Under the pieces are notes generated by a model. That model saw only the letters and a list, made by a program, of their open reading frames with translations. It was not told the DNA's origin and did not search any database. This document shows, piece after piece, positions 1-8,106 of a stretch of DNA of 64,000 nt (position 1 is its first letter; every line of letters starts with the position of its first letter). The stretch covers positions 1 through 64,000 of the forward strand of contig JAFLTY010000004.1 of NCBI GenBank assembly GCA_022509065.1, in the 5' to 3' direction. The position numbers and the translations under genes were made by a program. This DNA is from Muribaculaceae bacterium. Lineage in GTDB: Bacteria; Bacteroidota; Bacteroidia; Bacteroidales; Muribaculaceae.

Positions 1-85
1 TCATCACCATCCCCACAATTATAAACATTATGAGGAAGCAACAAAAAACAATTACATAGCCATAATGAAGTTTTAATTTGCTCAT
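1..85 (-). CDS. MFS transporter, N-terminal part only (runs off the window)
   Basis: Twenty-eight codons are open from an ATG at 85-83 to the window edge. The peptide starts MSKLKLHYGYVIVF and continues as one hydrophobic helix (VIVFCCFLIMFIIVGMVM), which is the usual first segment of a major facilitator transporter. The ATG overlaps the stop of the flavodoxin-like gene by one base (TAATG), so the two are probably translationally coupled in one leftward operon. The substrate cannot be told from this piece. The short basic N-terminus and the HYG-(Y/W)-x-(I/V) pattern recall oxalate/formate-type and related MFS proteins, which is inference. Confidence in a real coding start is good; the family call is moderate. 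Confidence 0.6.
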   Translation of the reverse strand, partial: MSKLKLHYGYVIVFCCFLIMFIIVGMVM

Positions 86-861
86 TATTTCAGGATTTTA
101 TAGATATTGCCGTCTTGTACTTTTATAAAAAATCCTTTCTCTGGCTCCTTTATTCTTATTCCGGTCAATGAAAAGAACAAGGTCTCATTTTCATTACTCA
201 TAGAAACGGAGGCAATCGAGGCAGAACCACTTTTCTCTATTATTCCAATGCTGACCAACCAGTTTTTAACATCTGGCTTTGCATTAAAGGAATTTGTTCC
301 TTGCACGGCAAGCGCATTCAGCACGTCGCTGTCGGGACAATATATACGTGCCATCGTAACATAATCAGCTATTCCACTTCCGGCATGAGTATCGAATGGA
401 ACAACAGTTTTCCCATTGATTTTATCTTTATATCGGTCGTAAAATGTATGCAGTATCATAGGCATACCGCCATACCATACCGGCCCCCCGATAAAAATAA
501 TGTCATAATCTTCGATGTTTTCTATTTCACCTATAAAATCAGGGCGTAGATCATTGTCACGTTCGTAAGTTGAGATTGTTTTTGTTTCCTCGTAATCATC
601 AGGGTATGGGACAACCGGAACAATTTCAAATGTATCACCGTCGGTAAAATCCTTAATATATCCGGCTATTCGCGCTGTATGGCCCAAATCCAACCATTGA
701 TTGGGATAATTGTATCCTGCACGAGAAAAATAGACAATCAGTATTTTGCCTTCACTGGACACTTTCGTATCTTCGGAATCGCTGACCGGTACTTCTTGAG
801 CACAGGCATTTAGTGAGATGAGTGCCAGAAAAGAAATTATAAAAAATTTTACAGTCTTCAT
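85..861 (-). CDS. Flavodoxin-like lipoprotein with a C-terminal sorting-type tail
   Basis: The start is placed at 861: from here the protein begins with a clean lipoprotein signal (MKTVKFFIISFLALISLNAC, lipobox LNAC). An in-frame ATG further upstream lies inside the promoter box at 937-944. The mature part is a flavodoxin fold: the first strand and phosphate loop ILIVYFSRAGYN, then IIFIGGPVWYGGMP and VPFDTHAGSG. It should bind FMN and move electrons, here outside the cytoplasm and membrane-anchored. The last 45 residues or so (from ASIASVSMS through LTGIRIKEPEKG to the basic end YKILK) look like the C-terminal sorting domain of Bacteroidales surface proteins, unusual on a flavodoxin. The gene is divergent from an AraC regulator and is followed by an MFS gene, a common arrangement for inducible redox loci. 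Confidence 0.75.
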   Translation of the reverse strand: MKTVKFFIISFLALISLNACAQEVPVSDSEDTKVSSEGKILIVYFSRAGYNYPNQWLDLGHTARIAGYIKDFTDGDTFEIVPVVPYPDDYEETKTISTYERDNDLRPDFIGEIENIEDYDIIFIGGPVWYGGMPMILHTFYDRYKDKINGKTVVPFDTHAGSGIADYVTMARIYCPDSDVLNALAVQGTNSFNAKPDVKNWLVSIGIIEKSGSASIASVSMSNENETLFFSLTGIRIKEPEKGFFIKVQDGNIYKILK

Positions 862-936
862 ATTCATTGGATTTACGGTTACAAAATTACCACCATAATA
901 ATTGTGGGATATGATACGAATTACTGCATTCCTTAC

Positions 937-944
937 CAAAATTA
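937..944 (-). promoter_or_regulatory. Promoter -7 box for the flavodoxin-MFS operon
   Basis: Read on the minus strand this is TAATTTTG, a match to the Bacteroidales -7 consensus TAnnTTTG. Transcription would begin near 930, leaving a leader of about 70 bases before the start at 861. No clear -33 TTG is visible. Its position argues against using the in-frame ATG at 939. Confidence 0.5.
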
Positions 945-987
945 CTGATTTTCATATCCTATGTTTATATATTAGATAAATTCATTA

Positions 988-995
988 TAATTTTG
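988..995 (+). promoter_or_regulatory. Promoter -7 box for the AraC-acetyltransferase pair
   Basis: TAATTTTG matches TAnnTTTG. The start codon lies only 18 bases downstream of the box, so the leader would be very short. Together with the box at 937-944 it makes a compact divergent promoter region in which the AraC protein could control both directions (inference). Confidence 0.5.
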
Positions 996-1013
996 CATTG
1001 AAAACAAAATAAT

Positions 1014-1928
1014 ATGGCAGATAAATTACCTAATATCAAGACTGTGAACGAGTATAACGAGATGCTCGGTATTGAGACATTGAATCCTCTTGTAAGTGTT
1101 ATCGACCTTTCGCAGGCTAAACGTATGCGTCACATGCGTCATACATTCAGTTTCTATACGGTTTATTTGAAAGATGAAAAGAATTGCGACCTGATTTATG
1201 GACGCAGGTATTACGACTATCAAAAAGGGTCGGTTATTTGCCTTGCTCCCGGCCAGGTTATAGGTACAGAAGATACAGGAGAGGATTTCCAACCTCAAGG
1301 GTGGGCATTGTGCTTCGACCCCGAATTGATTCGCGGAACCTCACTTGGAAAAACTATCAATGACTATTCTTTCTTCTCTTATGAGGTAAACGAAGCATTG
1401 CACCTATCTGAGGCGGAAAGGAACATCTTTATAGAATGTCTAATGCTTATCAAGCAGGAATTAAGTCACTCAATCGACAGAATGAGCAAGAAAATTATCA
1501 GTAATAACATTGAACTGTTGCTAAATTACTGTTTGCGATTTTATGAACGTCAGTTCATAACTCGTGAAAATGCAAATCATGATGTATTGATACGATTGGA
1601 GAAATTGCTATATGAATATTTTTCATCGGGAAAGGCTCTCACAAGCGGTATCCCGACGGTTAAGTATTGCGCGGTAGAACTTTGTCTATCACCAAATTAT
1701 TTTGGAGACCTGGTAAAAAAAGAGACCGGTAGGACTGCACAGGAGTACATCAGATCCTATGCGGTAGAAGTATCTAAAGAAAAAATTCTTGATCCTCATA
1801 AATCAATCTCACAGGTAGCTTTCGATATGGGTTTCCAATATCCACAACACTTTACCCGTATATTCAAGAAAATTGTTGGACAGACACCTGTTGAATATCG
1901 GTCCACGCATATTTCGACTTTGAACTGA
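1014..1928 (+). CDS. AraC-family transcriptional regulator
   Basis: 304 residues. The N-terminal half is a cupin-like ligand-sensing region (FSFYTVYLKDEKN..., QKGSVICLAPGQVIGTED). The last 100 residues are the double helix-turn-helix of AraC proteins: CAVELCLSPNYFGDLVKKET-type first motif and the second motif ending ISQVAFDMGFQYPQHFTRIFKK, followed by the usual PVEYR end. It is divergent from the flavodoxin-like gene and two bases ahead of an acetyltransferase gene. This arrangement suggests it controls the local flavodoxin, MFS and acetyltransferase genes in response to a small molecule. The effector is unknown. Confidence 0.88.
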   Translation: MADKLPNIKTVNEYNEMLGIETLNPLVSVIDLSQAKRMRHMRHTFSFYTVYLKDEKNCDLIYGRRYYDYQKGSVICLAPGQVIGTEDTGEDFQPQGWALCFDPELIRGTSLGKTINDYSFFSYEVNEALHLSEAERNIFIECLMLIKQELSHSIDRMSKKIISNNIELLLNYCLRFYERQFITRENANHDVLIRLEKLLYEYFSSGKALTSGIPTVKYCAVELCLSPNYFGDLVKKETGRTAQEYIRSYAVEVSKEKILDPHKSISQVAFDMGFQYPQHFTRIFKKIVGQTPVEYRSTHISTLN

Positions 1929-1930
1929 TT

Positions 1931-2464
1931 ATGGAAGAAATTAGAATCGATATGCGTATCCCCGAACAGGCCGACTACGCTGAAGGCAGACGATGTACGG
2001 AATTATGTTTCAAGATAAATCACACAATTCCACAGACTCCTGAATATAATGCTCTTATAAAAGAATTGTTCTGTGGAAATATTGGCGACAACAGTAGAGT
2101 AATGCCGGGTTTAACGGTTGTACGTGGTAATAGTATAACCATTGGTGAGAATGTCATTGTCATGAATAATGCTCTTTTTATGGGAGCAGGGGGTATAACT
2201 ATAGAAGACGGAGCGCAGATTGCAGCAAATGTACAGTTAATATCTAATAATCATGACCTGTATGAGCGAATGATTATAACATGTAAACCTGTGCGCATAT
2301 GTAAAAACGCATGGATAGGTGCAGGTGCTACAATACTTCCGGGAGTAACAGTCGGTGAAAATGCCATTGTAGGAGCCGCGTCTGTAGTTACAAAAGATGT
2401 AGCTCCAAACACAATCGTAGCAGGAAACCCAGCAAAGTTTATCAAACGAATACCCCCACGATAA
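1931..2464 (+). CDS. Hexapeptide-repeat O-acetyltransferase (maltose/galactoside acetyltransferase type)
   Basis: 177 residues, the normal length for the MAA/LacA/NodL group of acetyl-CoA-dependent sugar O-acetyltransferases. A left-handed beta-helix is visible as imperfect hexapeptides: IGENVIVMNNALFMG, then IEDGAQIAANVQLI, then the catalytic-loop SNNHD, then IGAGATILPGVTVGENAIVGAAS and VVAGNPAK-like end (IVAGNPAKFIKRI). The His in SNNHD is the expected catalytic base. It acts in the cytoplasm as a trimer in this family. It starts two bases after the AraC stop and is almost certainly co-transcribed with it. The acceptor is unknown; the family detoxifies or modifies sugars. Confidence 0.85.
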   Translation: MEEIRIDMRIPEQADYAEGRRCTELCFKINHTIPQTPEYNALIKELFCGNIGDNSRVMPGLTVVRGNSITIGENVIVMNNALFMGAGGITIEDGAQIAANVQLISNNHDLYERMIITCKPVRICKNAWIGAGATILPGVTVGENAIVGAASVVTKDVAPNTIVAGNPAKFIKRIPPR

Positions 2465-2549
2465 TAGAAATCAAACTATCCCCACATTAATCCCATCCCA
2501 ATTTATTGACTCACTTTCTTGATGTCTTAATTAAGGTTAAAAACGTTAA

Positions 2550-2569
2550 ATTTTACCTTATTTTACCTC
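2550..2569. repeat. Short tandem direct repeat (two copies of a 10-mer)
   Basis: ATTTTACCTT is followed directly by ATTTTACCTC in an AT-rich gap of about 160 bases that holds no gene. It lies just upstream of the point where the BspA-like coding sequence begins without a proper start. A link to the rearrangement there is possible but unproven. Confidence 0.3.
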
Positions 2570-2622
2570 AAAATCCACCCAGCAACCACTTTTCTACCGT
2601 TTTAGCTATATCGTATTGTTAA

Positions 2623-2745
2623 TCAATCAGATACATATTCTATTATACTAACGGTTTAAAAAGTGTTCTAATTGAAGACGTTGCTTCTTGGTGTGGAATC
2701 AAATTTGATAACCAGGAAGCAAATCCACTCTATGAGGCACATCAT
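2623..2745 (+). pseudogene. In-frame 5' remnant of the BspA-like gene
   Basis: From about 2653 the reading frame of the following gene is already coding-like without any ATG: GLKSVLIEDVASWCGIKF matches the later repeat IESVEIEDISKWCGIIF of the same protein. An in-frame stop lies at 2620-2622, and no ATG, GTG or TTG occurs in frame between it and 2746. A complete gene would need at least a signal peptide and the first repeats upstream. This is therefore the broken edge of a larger gene. Confidence 0.65.
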
Positions 2746-4983
2746 TTGTATATGAATGGTAATGAAATTAAAAAACTAATAATTCCTGATTCTGTGACAG
2801 CTATAGGCGATTACGCTTTTTATGGTGGTAGTTATATTACTTCTATAAAGATACCAAATTCAGTAACAAATATAGGTTATAGAGCCTTCGGCGGATGTAG
2901 TATAGAAAGTGTAGAAATTGAAGATATTAGTAAATGGTGTGGAATAATTTTTAGTGATTTCTTGGCGAATCCACTAAATAATGTTGGCGGCAAACTATTT
3001 ATAAATGAAAAAGAGATTACAACGTTAGTTATTCCTGAAAACGTTACTAAAATTAACGACTATGCTTTTTTTAATTGTAATAGCCTTTCTTCAGTAACAA
3101 TTCCTAACTTAGTGACATCAATTGGCAAAAGTGCCTTTGAAGGATGCGGTAGCCTGATTTCGGTTACTATTGGCAACTCTGTGGCTTCAATCGGGGCGGA
3201 TGCGTTTTTTAATTGCTTGAATATTAAAAGCTTGACTCTTGGTTCGGGGTTGCTGTCGATAGGAAAATGGGCTTTTTCACGGTTAGAATCTTCAAATAGT
3301 CATCCTAATATATATATTCCCAAAGTTATATGGCTGTGCAATACACCCCCGGAGGGTGCATCATATGTTTCAGCTGCTGTAAACTATGTCTCCAACAATC
3401 AGTTTAAGTTGTCTAATCAGAAAGTCTATAACTTTTTAAGCTCTAAGTTTGAAGTAGACGGTGTGGTGTTTGTACCCGTAAGTCCTTCCGACCGTACAAG
3501 CGACGTTATCGACTGCAACTATAATCCGGCAAACACCGATATAGTTATAGACAGTATAGTGACGAACAAAGGGGTTCAGATGAAAGTGCTTAATGTCAAC
3601 GAGTATGCCTTTTATAATAATGATGCAATTACAAGCTTAAACGTTAGCAATAAAGGTGGTATTGGGAAACAGTCATTCTATGATTGCGATGCATTGACGA
3701 CGGTTATCGCAAATAATAATGGTAGTATTGGCCAACAGTCATTCTATGATTGCGATGCGTTGACAACGGTATTAGCGAGCAATAAAGGCAATATCGGTCA
3801 ACAGGCTTTCTACGGTTGTGATGCGCTGACAACGGTTACTGCAAGTAATAAAGGCCCTATCGAGAAAGAGGCTTTCAGAAGTTGTGACAGATTGAATAGT
3901 ATAGAATTAACGAATCAAAGCTATCTTGGAGAATCAGCCTTCAGGGATTGTTCATCATTAGAAACAGCTGTAATAAAAAACAAGAGTGCTATCGAAAACA
4001 ACTGTTTTCAGGATTGTAAAAAACTTAAGTACGTAACTTTAGGGAATCAAATCAAAAGTCTTGATAATTATTCTTTTCGCGGATGCTCATCGTTGGCGGA
4101 GATAGTTTTACCGGATAACATAACCGAAATAGGTGAATATGCGTTTTCAGGATGCAGTTCATTAGCAAGTATTTCTATAGGGAAAGGTGTTGAGACTCTT
4201 CCTCTACGTGTATTTGAGGACTGTTCGTCTTTGTCAATGATTAATATCCCAAGCAATGTGACTTCTATTAACGATTATGCATTTCAGGGATGCAAGACAT
4301 TGTCTGATGTAACTTTTGAAGACGGTGCCACCGGCTTGTCATTGGGTAGTAATGGCTCGTCGCGCTTGTTTACCGACTGTCCGCTTGACGAGGTATATAT
4401 CGGCCGCAATCTTTCTTACACTGGTGATTCACCGTTCTATAGAAACACTTCTTTACGAAAGGTGACAATCACCGATGAAGAGGACCAAATATATGATAAT
4501 GAATTCTTTGGTTGTTCCAATCTACAGGAATTCTCGTGCGGCGATGGTGTTACATCTATCGGCAAATGGGCGTTTTCGGGATGTTCGTCCCTTCAGTCGT
4601 ATCGCTCGGGTAGGAGTGTGAAGTCTATCGGACAAGAGGCTTTTTCGGACTGCACTGCATTGACATCGTTTATCACGGAGGCAGCCGTTCCGCCGGTATG
4701 CGGCACACAAGCTTTGGATGACATAAACAAGTGGGAATGCACCTTATATGTGCCGCAAGAAAGCATCGCTACCTATCAGGCTGCTCCGCAATGGAAGGAG
4801 TTTTTCTTTATCGAACAGACAGGGGTTGATGAGATTACAATTGACGAGCGTGATGCGTCGTACGGCCATGTAGAGATATATAATCTGTCGGGCGCTAAGG
4901 TCGGCAACTCGACGGAACCGCTGAACCCCGGCATTTACATAAAACGTCAGGGCAACCGCTCGGAAAAGATATTGGTTCAGTAG
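2746..4983 (+). CDS. BspA-like leucine-rich-repeat surface protein, 5'-truncated
   Basis: About 745 residues of LRR_5 (BspA/TpLRR) repeats with the pattern IPxxVTxIGxxAFxxCxxLxSV, ending in a sorting-type tail (VEIYNLSGAKVGNS..., PGIYIKRQGN, KILVQ). Such proteins are exported, surface-anchored and used in adhesion. There is no signal peptide: the only starts are a TTG at 2746 and an ATG at 2752, both inside a repeat. The protein seems to be two arrays joined. A first AT-rich array carries the WCGI-type insertion. A second begins near residue 240 with FEVDGVVFVPVSP, the usual opening of a mature BspA protein. The 3' part has visibly higher GC. It may be expressed from elsewhere or be silent; as it stands it is probably not exported. 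Confidence 0.7.
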   Translation: MYMNGNEIKKLIIPDSVTAIGDYAFYGGSYITSIKIPNSVTNIGYRAFGGCSIESVEIEDISKWCGIIFSDFLANPLNNVGGKLFINEKEITTLVIPENVTKINDYAFFNCNSLSSVTIPNLVTSIGKSAFEGCGSLISVTIGNSVASIGADAFFNCLNIKSLTLGSGLLSIGKWAFSRLESSNSHPNIYIPKVIWLCNTPPEGASYVSAAVNYVSNNQFKLSNQKVYNFLSSKFEVDGVVFVPVSPSDRTSDVIDCNYNPANTDIVIDSIVTNKGVQMKVLNVNEYAFYNNDAITSLNVSNKGGIGKQSFYDCDALTTVIANNNGSIGQQSFYDCDALTTVLASNKGNIGQQAFYGCDALTTVTASNKGPIEKEAFRSCDRLNSIELTNQSYLGESAFRDCSSLETAVIKNKSAIENNCFQDCKKLKYVTLGNQIKSLDNYSFRGCSSLAEIVLPDNITEIGEYAFSGCSSLASISIGKGVETLPLRVFEDCSSLSMINIPSNVTSINDYAFQGCKTLSDVTFEDGATGLSLGSNGSSRLFTDCPLDEVYIGRNLSYTGDSPFYRNTSLRKVTITDEEDQIYDNEFFGCSNLQEFSCGDGVTSIGKWAFSGCSSLQSYRSGRSVKSIGQEAFSDCTALTSFITEAAVPPVCGTQALDDINKWECTLYVPQESIATYQAAPQWKEFFFIEQTGVDEITIDERDASYGHVEIYNLSGAKVGNSTEPLNPGIYIKRQGNRSEKILVQ
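3649..4044 (+). repeat. Six tandem 66-bp units inside the BspA-like gene
   Basis: Six consecutive 22-residue repeats begin at 3649, 3715, 3781, 3847, 3913 and 3979. The first three are nearly identical at protein level (NKGxIGxQxFYDCDALTTV), the last three diverged. The near-identity suggests recent duplication or ongoing slippage and copy-number change. Confidence 0.8.
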
Positions 4984-4999
4984 GTGGCGGGGACATTCG

Positions 5000-5017
5000 C
5001 TGGCGAAAGTTCGCCAG
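5000..5017. terminator. Short perfect hairpin after the BspA-like gene
   Basis: CTGGCGAA and TTCGCCAG pair perfectly around two bases. It sits 17 bases after the BspA stop and just before a larger hairpin. There is no T run directly after it, so it may be an RNA 3'-end stabiliser rather than the terminator itself. Confidence 0.4.
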
Positions 5018-5046
5018 TTGACTTGAATCACCGGATGATATAGGTT

Positions 5047-5078
5047 CATGGTGCGAGATTTTATAATTTCGCGCCATG
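5047..5078. terminator. Bidirectional terminator hairpin between convergent genes
   Basis: A 14-bp stem (two G-T wobbles) closes around TTAT, between the rightward BspA-like gene and the leftward gene ending at 5085. It is followed by GCTGTTTTA on the plus strand. Position and symmetry suggest it serves both directions. Confidence 0.6.
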
Positions 5079-5084
5079 GCTGTT

Positions 5085-5612
5085 TTACAGGTTGTCGAGG
5101 GGGGCGAGGATGTCGAGGACTTCGTTGGCGGTGAGGGAGCGGTTGGCGGCAAGGGTGTCGGCGAGGTGTCGAGCGATTTGAGCCACTCCGGAGTGGGTGA
5201 ATACTCTGTCGAGATATCGGCGTGTCTTGTTGAAGACAATGTCGGACTCGTCCTCATCGAGCGAGCATGAGTCATGACCGTGCGAACGAATCATCAGGCG
5301 CAGCGAATCGGCGGTGTCGGCAGCAAGGGAGGTCGAGCGGTAAACGTAAGCGCGACACATGACATTGCCCACGAGCATGGCTGTCGATATCTCGAACTGC
5401 CTAAGCAGTTCGCCCCATGCCAGCGAGGCGCTCAGGCGCGGATTGCCGGCAAACCCGAAAGCCGGAGAGAAGGTGACCGAGTCGCCCACCGGGTTGTCTA
5501 ATGACAAAGAGGCGAGATAGGAGCGGCCATCCCATATTACGAGTGCGAGTGCCATGCCGGCAACACCGTATGCCCGGTCTTTTTCGTCGGTATATCTGAT
5601 AGGTGTATTCAT
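5085..5612 (-). CDS. Conserved Bacteroidales protein of unknown function
   Basis: 175 residues, no signal peptide and no membrane segment. The N-terminal half (EKDRAYGVAGMALALVIWDG..., LASLSLDNP) reads like a small alpha/beta domain; the rest is helical, ending NEVLDILAPLDNL. I recognise the opening (RAYGVAGMA) as typical of a conserved hypothetical protein of Bacteroidales but know no function. The gene starts 20 bases after the PorZ-like gene stops and shares its direction, so it probably belongs to the same transcript. It is well conserved in style (balanced codon use), so a real gene is likely. Confidence 0.7.
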   Translation of the reverse strand: MNTPIRYTDEKDRAYGVAGMALALVIWDGRSYLASLSLDNPVGDSVTFSPAFGFAGNPRLSASLAWGELLRQFEISTAMLVGNVMCRAYVYRSTSLAADTADSLRLMIRSHGHDSCSLDEDESDIVFNKTRRYLDRVFTHSGVAQIARHLADTLAANRSLTANEVLDILAPLDNL

Positions 5613-5632
5613 AGGTAAGACATAACGCCGGT

Positions 5633-8062
5633 TTAGTTGATAATCATTATCTTGGTTACAGCACCTGACGAGCTACCGTTTTCGTTCTGACTTGCGAAGA
5701 CATAGTACACGCCGGTTTTGGCTCGGCGGTTGTTGCTGTCGTAACCGTCCCATATAGCCATACCACCTTCGCTGCGTGTCTGGTAAACGATGTTACCGGC
5801 GGCATCGGCTATCTTGACTAACGAGTTGTCCATCAGTCCGGTAATGGTTATGTAGCCGGTATATTCGGGACGGACAGGATTAGGATAGGCATAAACCTCG
5901 GAGTAATCGTCGGCAGCCGGTGACGATGTGGAGTTGTAAGATATTAGTCCGGCCATGACACCGAAGTACACCGTGTTAGAGTTAGGGTCGCACGCCACGG
6001 AGAAGACCTGGTTGGAGGGCAACGGTGAGTTGTCTTTGGTGAAATGTTCAATGATTTTGTCACCGTTTTCGCTAACAAGATAGACTCCCGACGACTCGGT
6101 GGCTATCCACTTACGGTTAGAGTTGTCAACGGCTATGTCATAAATCATATCGGCTTCGCAGAGGTAGTCGGCATAGTTTGTGCCGTCATTGCGAGGCACT
6201 TTGATGCGCGATATTGATGAAGAAGGCGTAAGCGAACCGGGGTCGGTTATTTCGATAACACCGGCCGAACAGCCTATCCACACACGCCCTTTCTGATCTT
6301 CGACGGCACATGTAATGCGGTCGGGTTCCCATATCTTTCCGTCCTGGTCGACGGGTTGTAGAAGCTCGAATGCCTCATCGTCAGTGGGATTGGTCAGAGT
6401 GCCGTTTGTCTTGAGGACAAACAGCGGGTTGCGGAACACCATGTGAAAGGATAGTGCGACAGGAGACTGTTTGCATACCAGGATGCGGAAATCCTTACCG
6501 CCCTGGTCAATGCCTTTGTGTTTAGTGGCTAACCAGTCGGATGCCTGAATCTGCTGAGGTTCCTTGCTTTGGAGGACTGAACCGGGCAAAATCCATACCG
6601 GCGACACATCGGCGGACGGAGAGAGGATGCCCACCCAGAGGTTGCCTTCGTGGTCGAAGGTGACTTCCTGAACACGCGAACCCCAGTTTTCGGCGAAAGG
6701 TGAGTTCTCCCAATTGAACTTGTGCAGTTCTTCGCCATTCTCAATGACGTACAGACCCTCGAGGTTGTTGCCTTGATAGTATCGTTCGGGATTTTGTGGG
6801 TCGATAGCGAAATCGGTACACCCTCCGTACATTCGTGTCGTTTTGTTGTTTTGCTGTTGTTTTGCAGCTTCGTTAGTGTGAGCCGAAGCTACCTGAAGGT
6901 TCATGTCCTCTGGTTTTCCGTCGCGGATGCGGGTAGTTGCCTGGGGGTTCTGAAAGATATCGCCCAGTACGCCGGCACGATAACCGGAAGCACCGAGATT
7001 ACCTGTCCACAGATTACCGAAGTTGTCGAACTTGGCGATGTAAACGTGGTCGGTGACAATGCCTTCGGGTTTGAACTTGTCAGCAAGAACTGTGACGGAA
7101 CCTCCTGCGATATCGTAGTTTGCGATACCGTCGGCGTCAGCACCCCATACCGAAGATGCACCGGTGTTTGTGGTCAAGATTTGTGACCTCAAAGATTCGG
7201 GGATGTCGATGAATTCCACACCTTCGCCATTTTCGTCTATTTTTATTATTTGGGAAGCGGTGTTGATGAAGTTCCCGTTCTGGGTCATATACACATCGGA
7301 GAGGGGGACTATGTCGAAACGGTCAAGGGCTTTGTATGACGGTTTGCCGGACGAGAAATCGAAAGTGTATCTGGACAGACGATTTTCTGTATTACGATCC
7401 TGATAAAGAATGGAGTTGTCGCTAAGCGGGAAAATCCAGGACGTGGCAAATCCGGTGTAAAAAGTGAACTTGTCGAAAGTGTTGTGATGACCATTCAGAG
7501 GGGCGTAATATAAACTGGTGCCACCATACAAACGGTTCATGAAAAGAAAATCACCGACGGGTACAACCGACTGAATAGGTATTCCGTAAATGCCCGATTC
7601 GACAACCTGGTGTTTGTTGTCATCGAGAATGACGATACCGAAGTTGGTACCGATATAAACGCGGTCTCCGTGAAAGTTGACCGTGTTGATGTCTTTTTCA
7701 TACATGAGAGTGGCGTCCTTTATGTCACTCATGTTGATAACCTTACCGTTGTCGTAAAGAAAATCTATGTTCGAGTTGGTGTAAGCTACAAACAGGTATT
7801 TATTATCCGGGTTGTAGCGGATGAAAGCCACTTCAGTGTCCGTGAGCTTGTTCTGGGTAGTGTAGGCGTATGTCTCGTCCGACTCCTTGTCATAGGAGAA
7901 TAGACGGTTTCCGGATGTGTAATACACCTTTTCGGGTGTTTCTATAATCTGGTCGATGTCGCCTGCAATCCGGGTAAATATATTCCAATCGCCGACAGCC
8001 GCGGCGTTAGCCGAGACTAATGAAAGGAGAGCGATGGCGAAGAAGAAAATTTTACGTAGCAT
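5633..8062 (-). CDS. porZ: PorZ-like beta-propeller protein of the type IX secretion system
   Basis: 809 residues from the chosen start at 8062, which gives a proper signal peptide (MLRKIFFFAIALLSLVSANAAA); starting 16 codons earlier would bury it. The mature protein opens with GDWNIFTRIAGDI and continues as two beta-propellers of the two-component-regulator type (repeats such as VYIGTNFGIVILD, LWVGILSPSA, VWIGCSAGVIEI, KWIATESSGVYLV). It ends in a sorting-type domain (AYPNPVRPEYTGYITITGL..., TKIMIIN). In Porphyromonas, PorZ is a surface subunit of the attachment complex and hands anionic LPS to the sortase PorU. Length, domain order and the tail all fit. A generic propeller surface protein is the alternative. 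Confidence 0.75.
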   Translation of the reverse strand: MLRKIFFFAIALLSLVSANAAAVGDWNIFTRIAGDIDQIIETPEKVYYTSGNRLFSYDKESDETYAYTTQNKLTDTEVAFIRYNPDNKYLFVAYTNSNIDFLYDNGKVINMSDIKDATLMYEKDINTVNFHGDRVYIGTNFGIVILDDNKHQVVESGIYGIPIQSVVPVGDFLFMNRLYGGTSLYYAPLNGHHNTFDKFTFYTGFATSWIFPLSDNSILYQDRNTENRLSRYTFDFSSGKPSYKALDRFDIVPLSDVYMTQNGNFINTASQIIKIDENGEGVEFIDIPESLRSQILTTNTGASSVWGADADGIANYDIAGGSVTVLADKFKPEGIVTDHVYIAKFDNFGNLWTGNLGASGYRAGVLGDIFQNPQATTRIRDGKPEDMNLQVASAHTNEAAKQQQNNKTTRMYGGCTDFAIDPQNPERYYQGNNLEGLYVIENGEELHKFNWENSPFAENWGSRVQEVTFDHEGNLWVGILSPSADVSPVWILPGSVLQSKEPQQIQASDWLATKHKGIDQGGKDFRILVCKQSPVALSFHMVFRNPLFVLKTNGTLTNPTDDEAFELLQPVDQDGKIWEPDRITCAVEDQKGRVWIGCSAGVIEITDPGSLTPSSSISRIKVPRNDGTNYADYLCEADMIYDIAVDNSNRKWIATESSGVYLVSENGDKIIEHFTKDNSPLPSNQVFSVACDPNSNTVYFGVMAGLISYNSTSSPAADDYSEVYAYPNPVRPEYTGYITITGLMDNSLVKIADAAGNIVYQTRSEGGMAIWDGYDSNNRRAKTGVYYVFASQNENGSSSGAVTKIMIIN

Positions 8063-8106
8063 GATGTTGGATTTATGATGTTTTTCGCTTGAGAGCGTTT
8101 CGGTCA

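Noticed and set aside
6722-7186. Plus-strand open frame of 154 codons inside the PorZ-like gene
   Set aside because: Antisense to a well-supported coding sequence; composition typical of a shadow frame.
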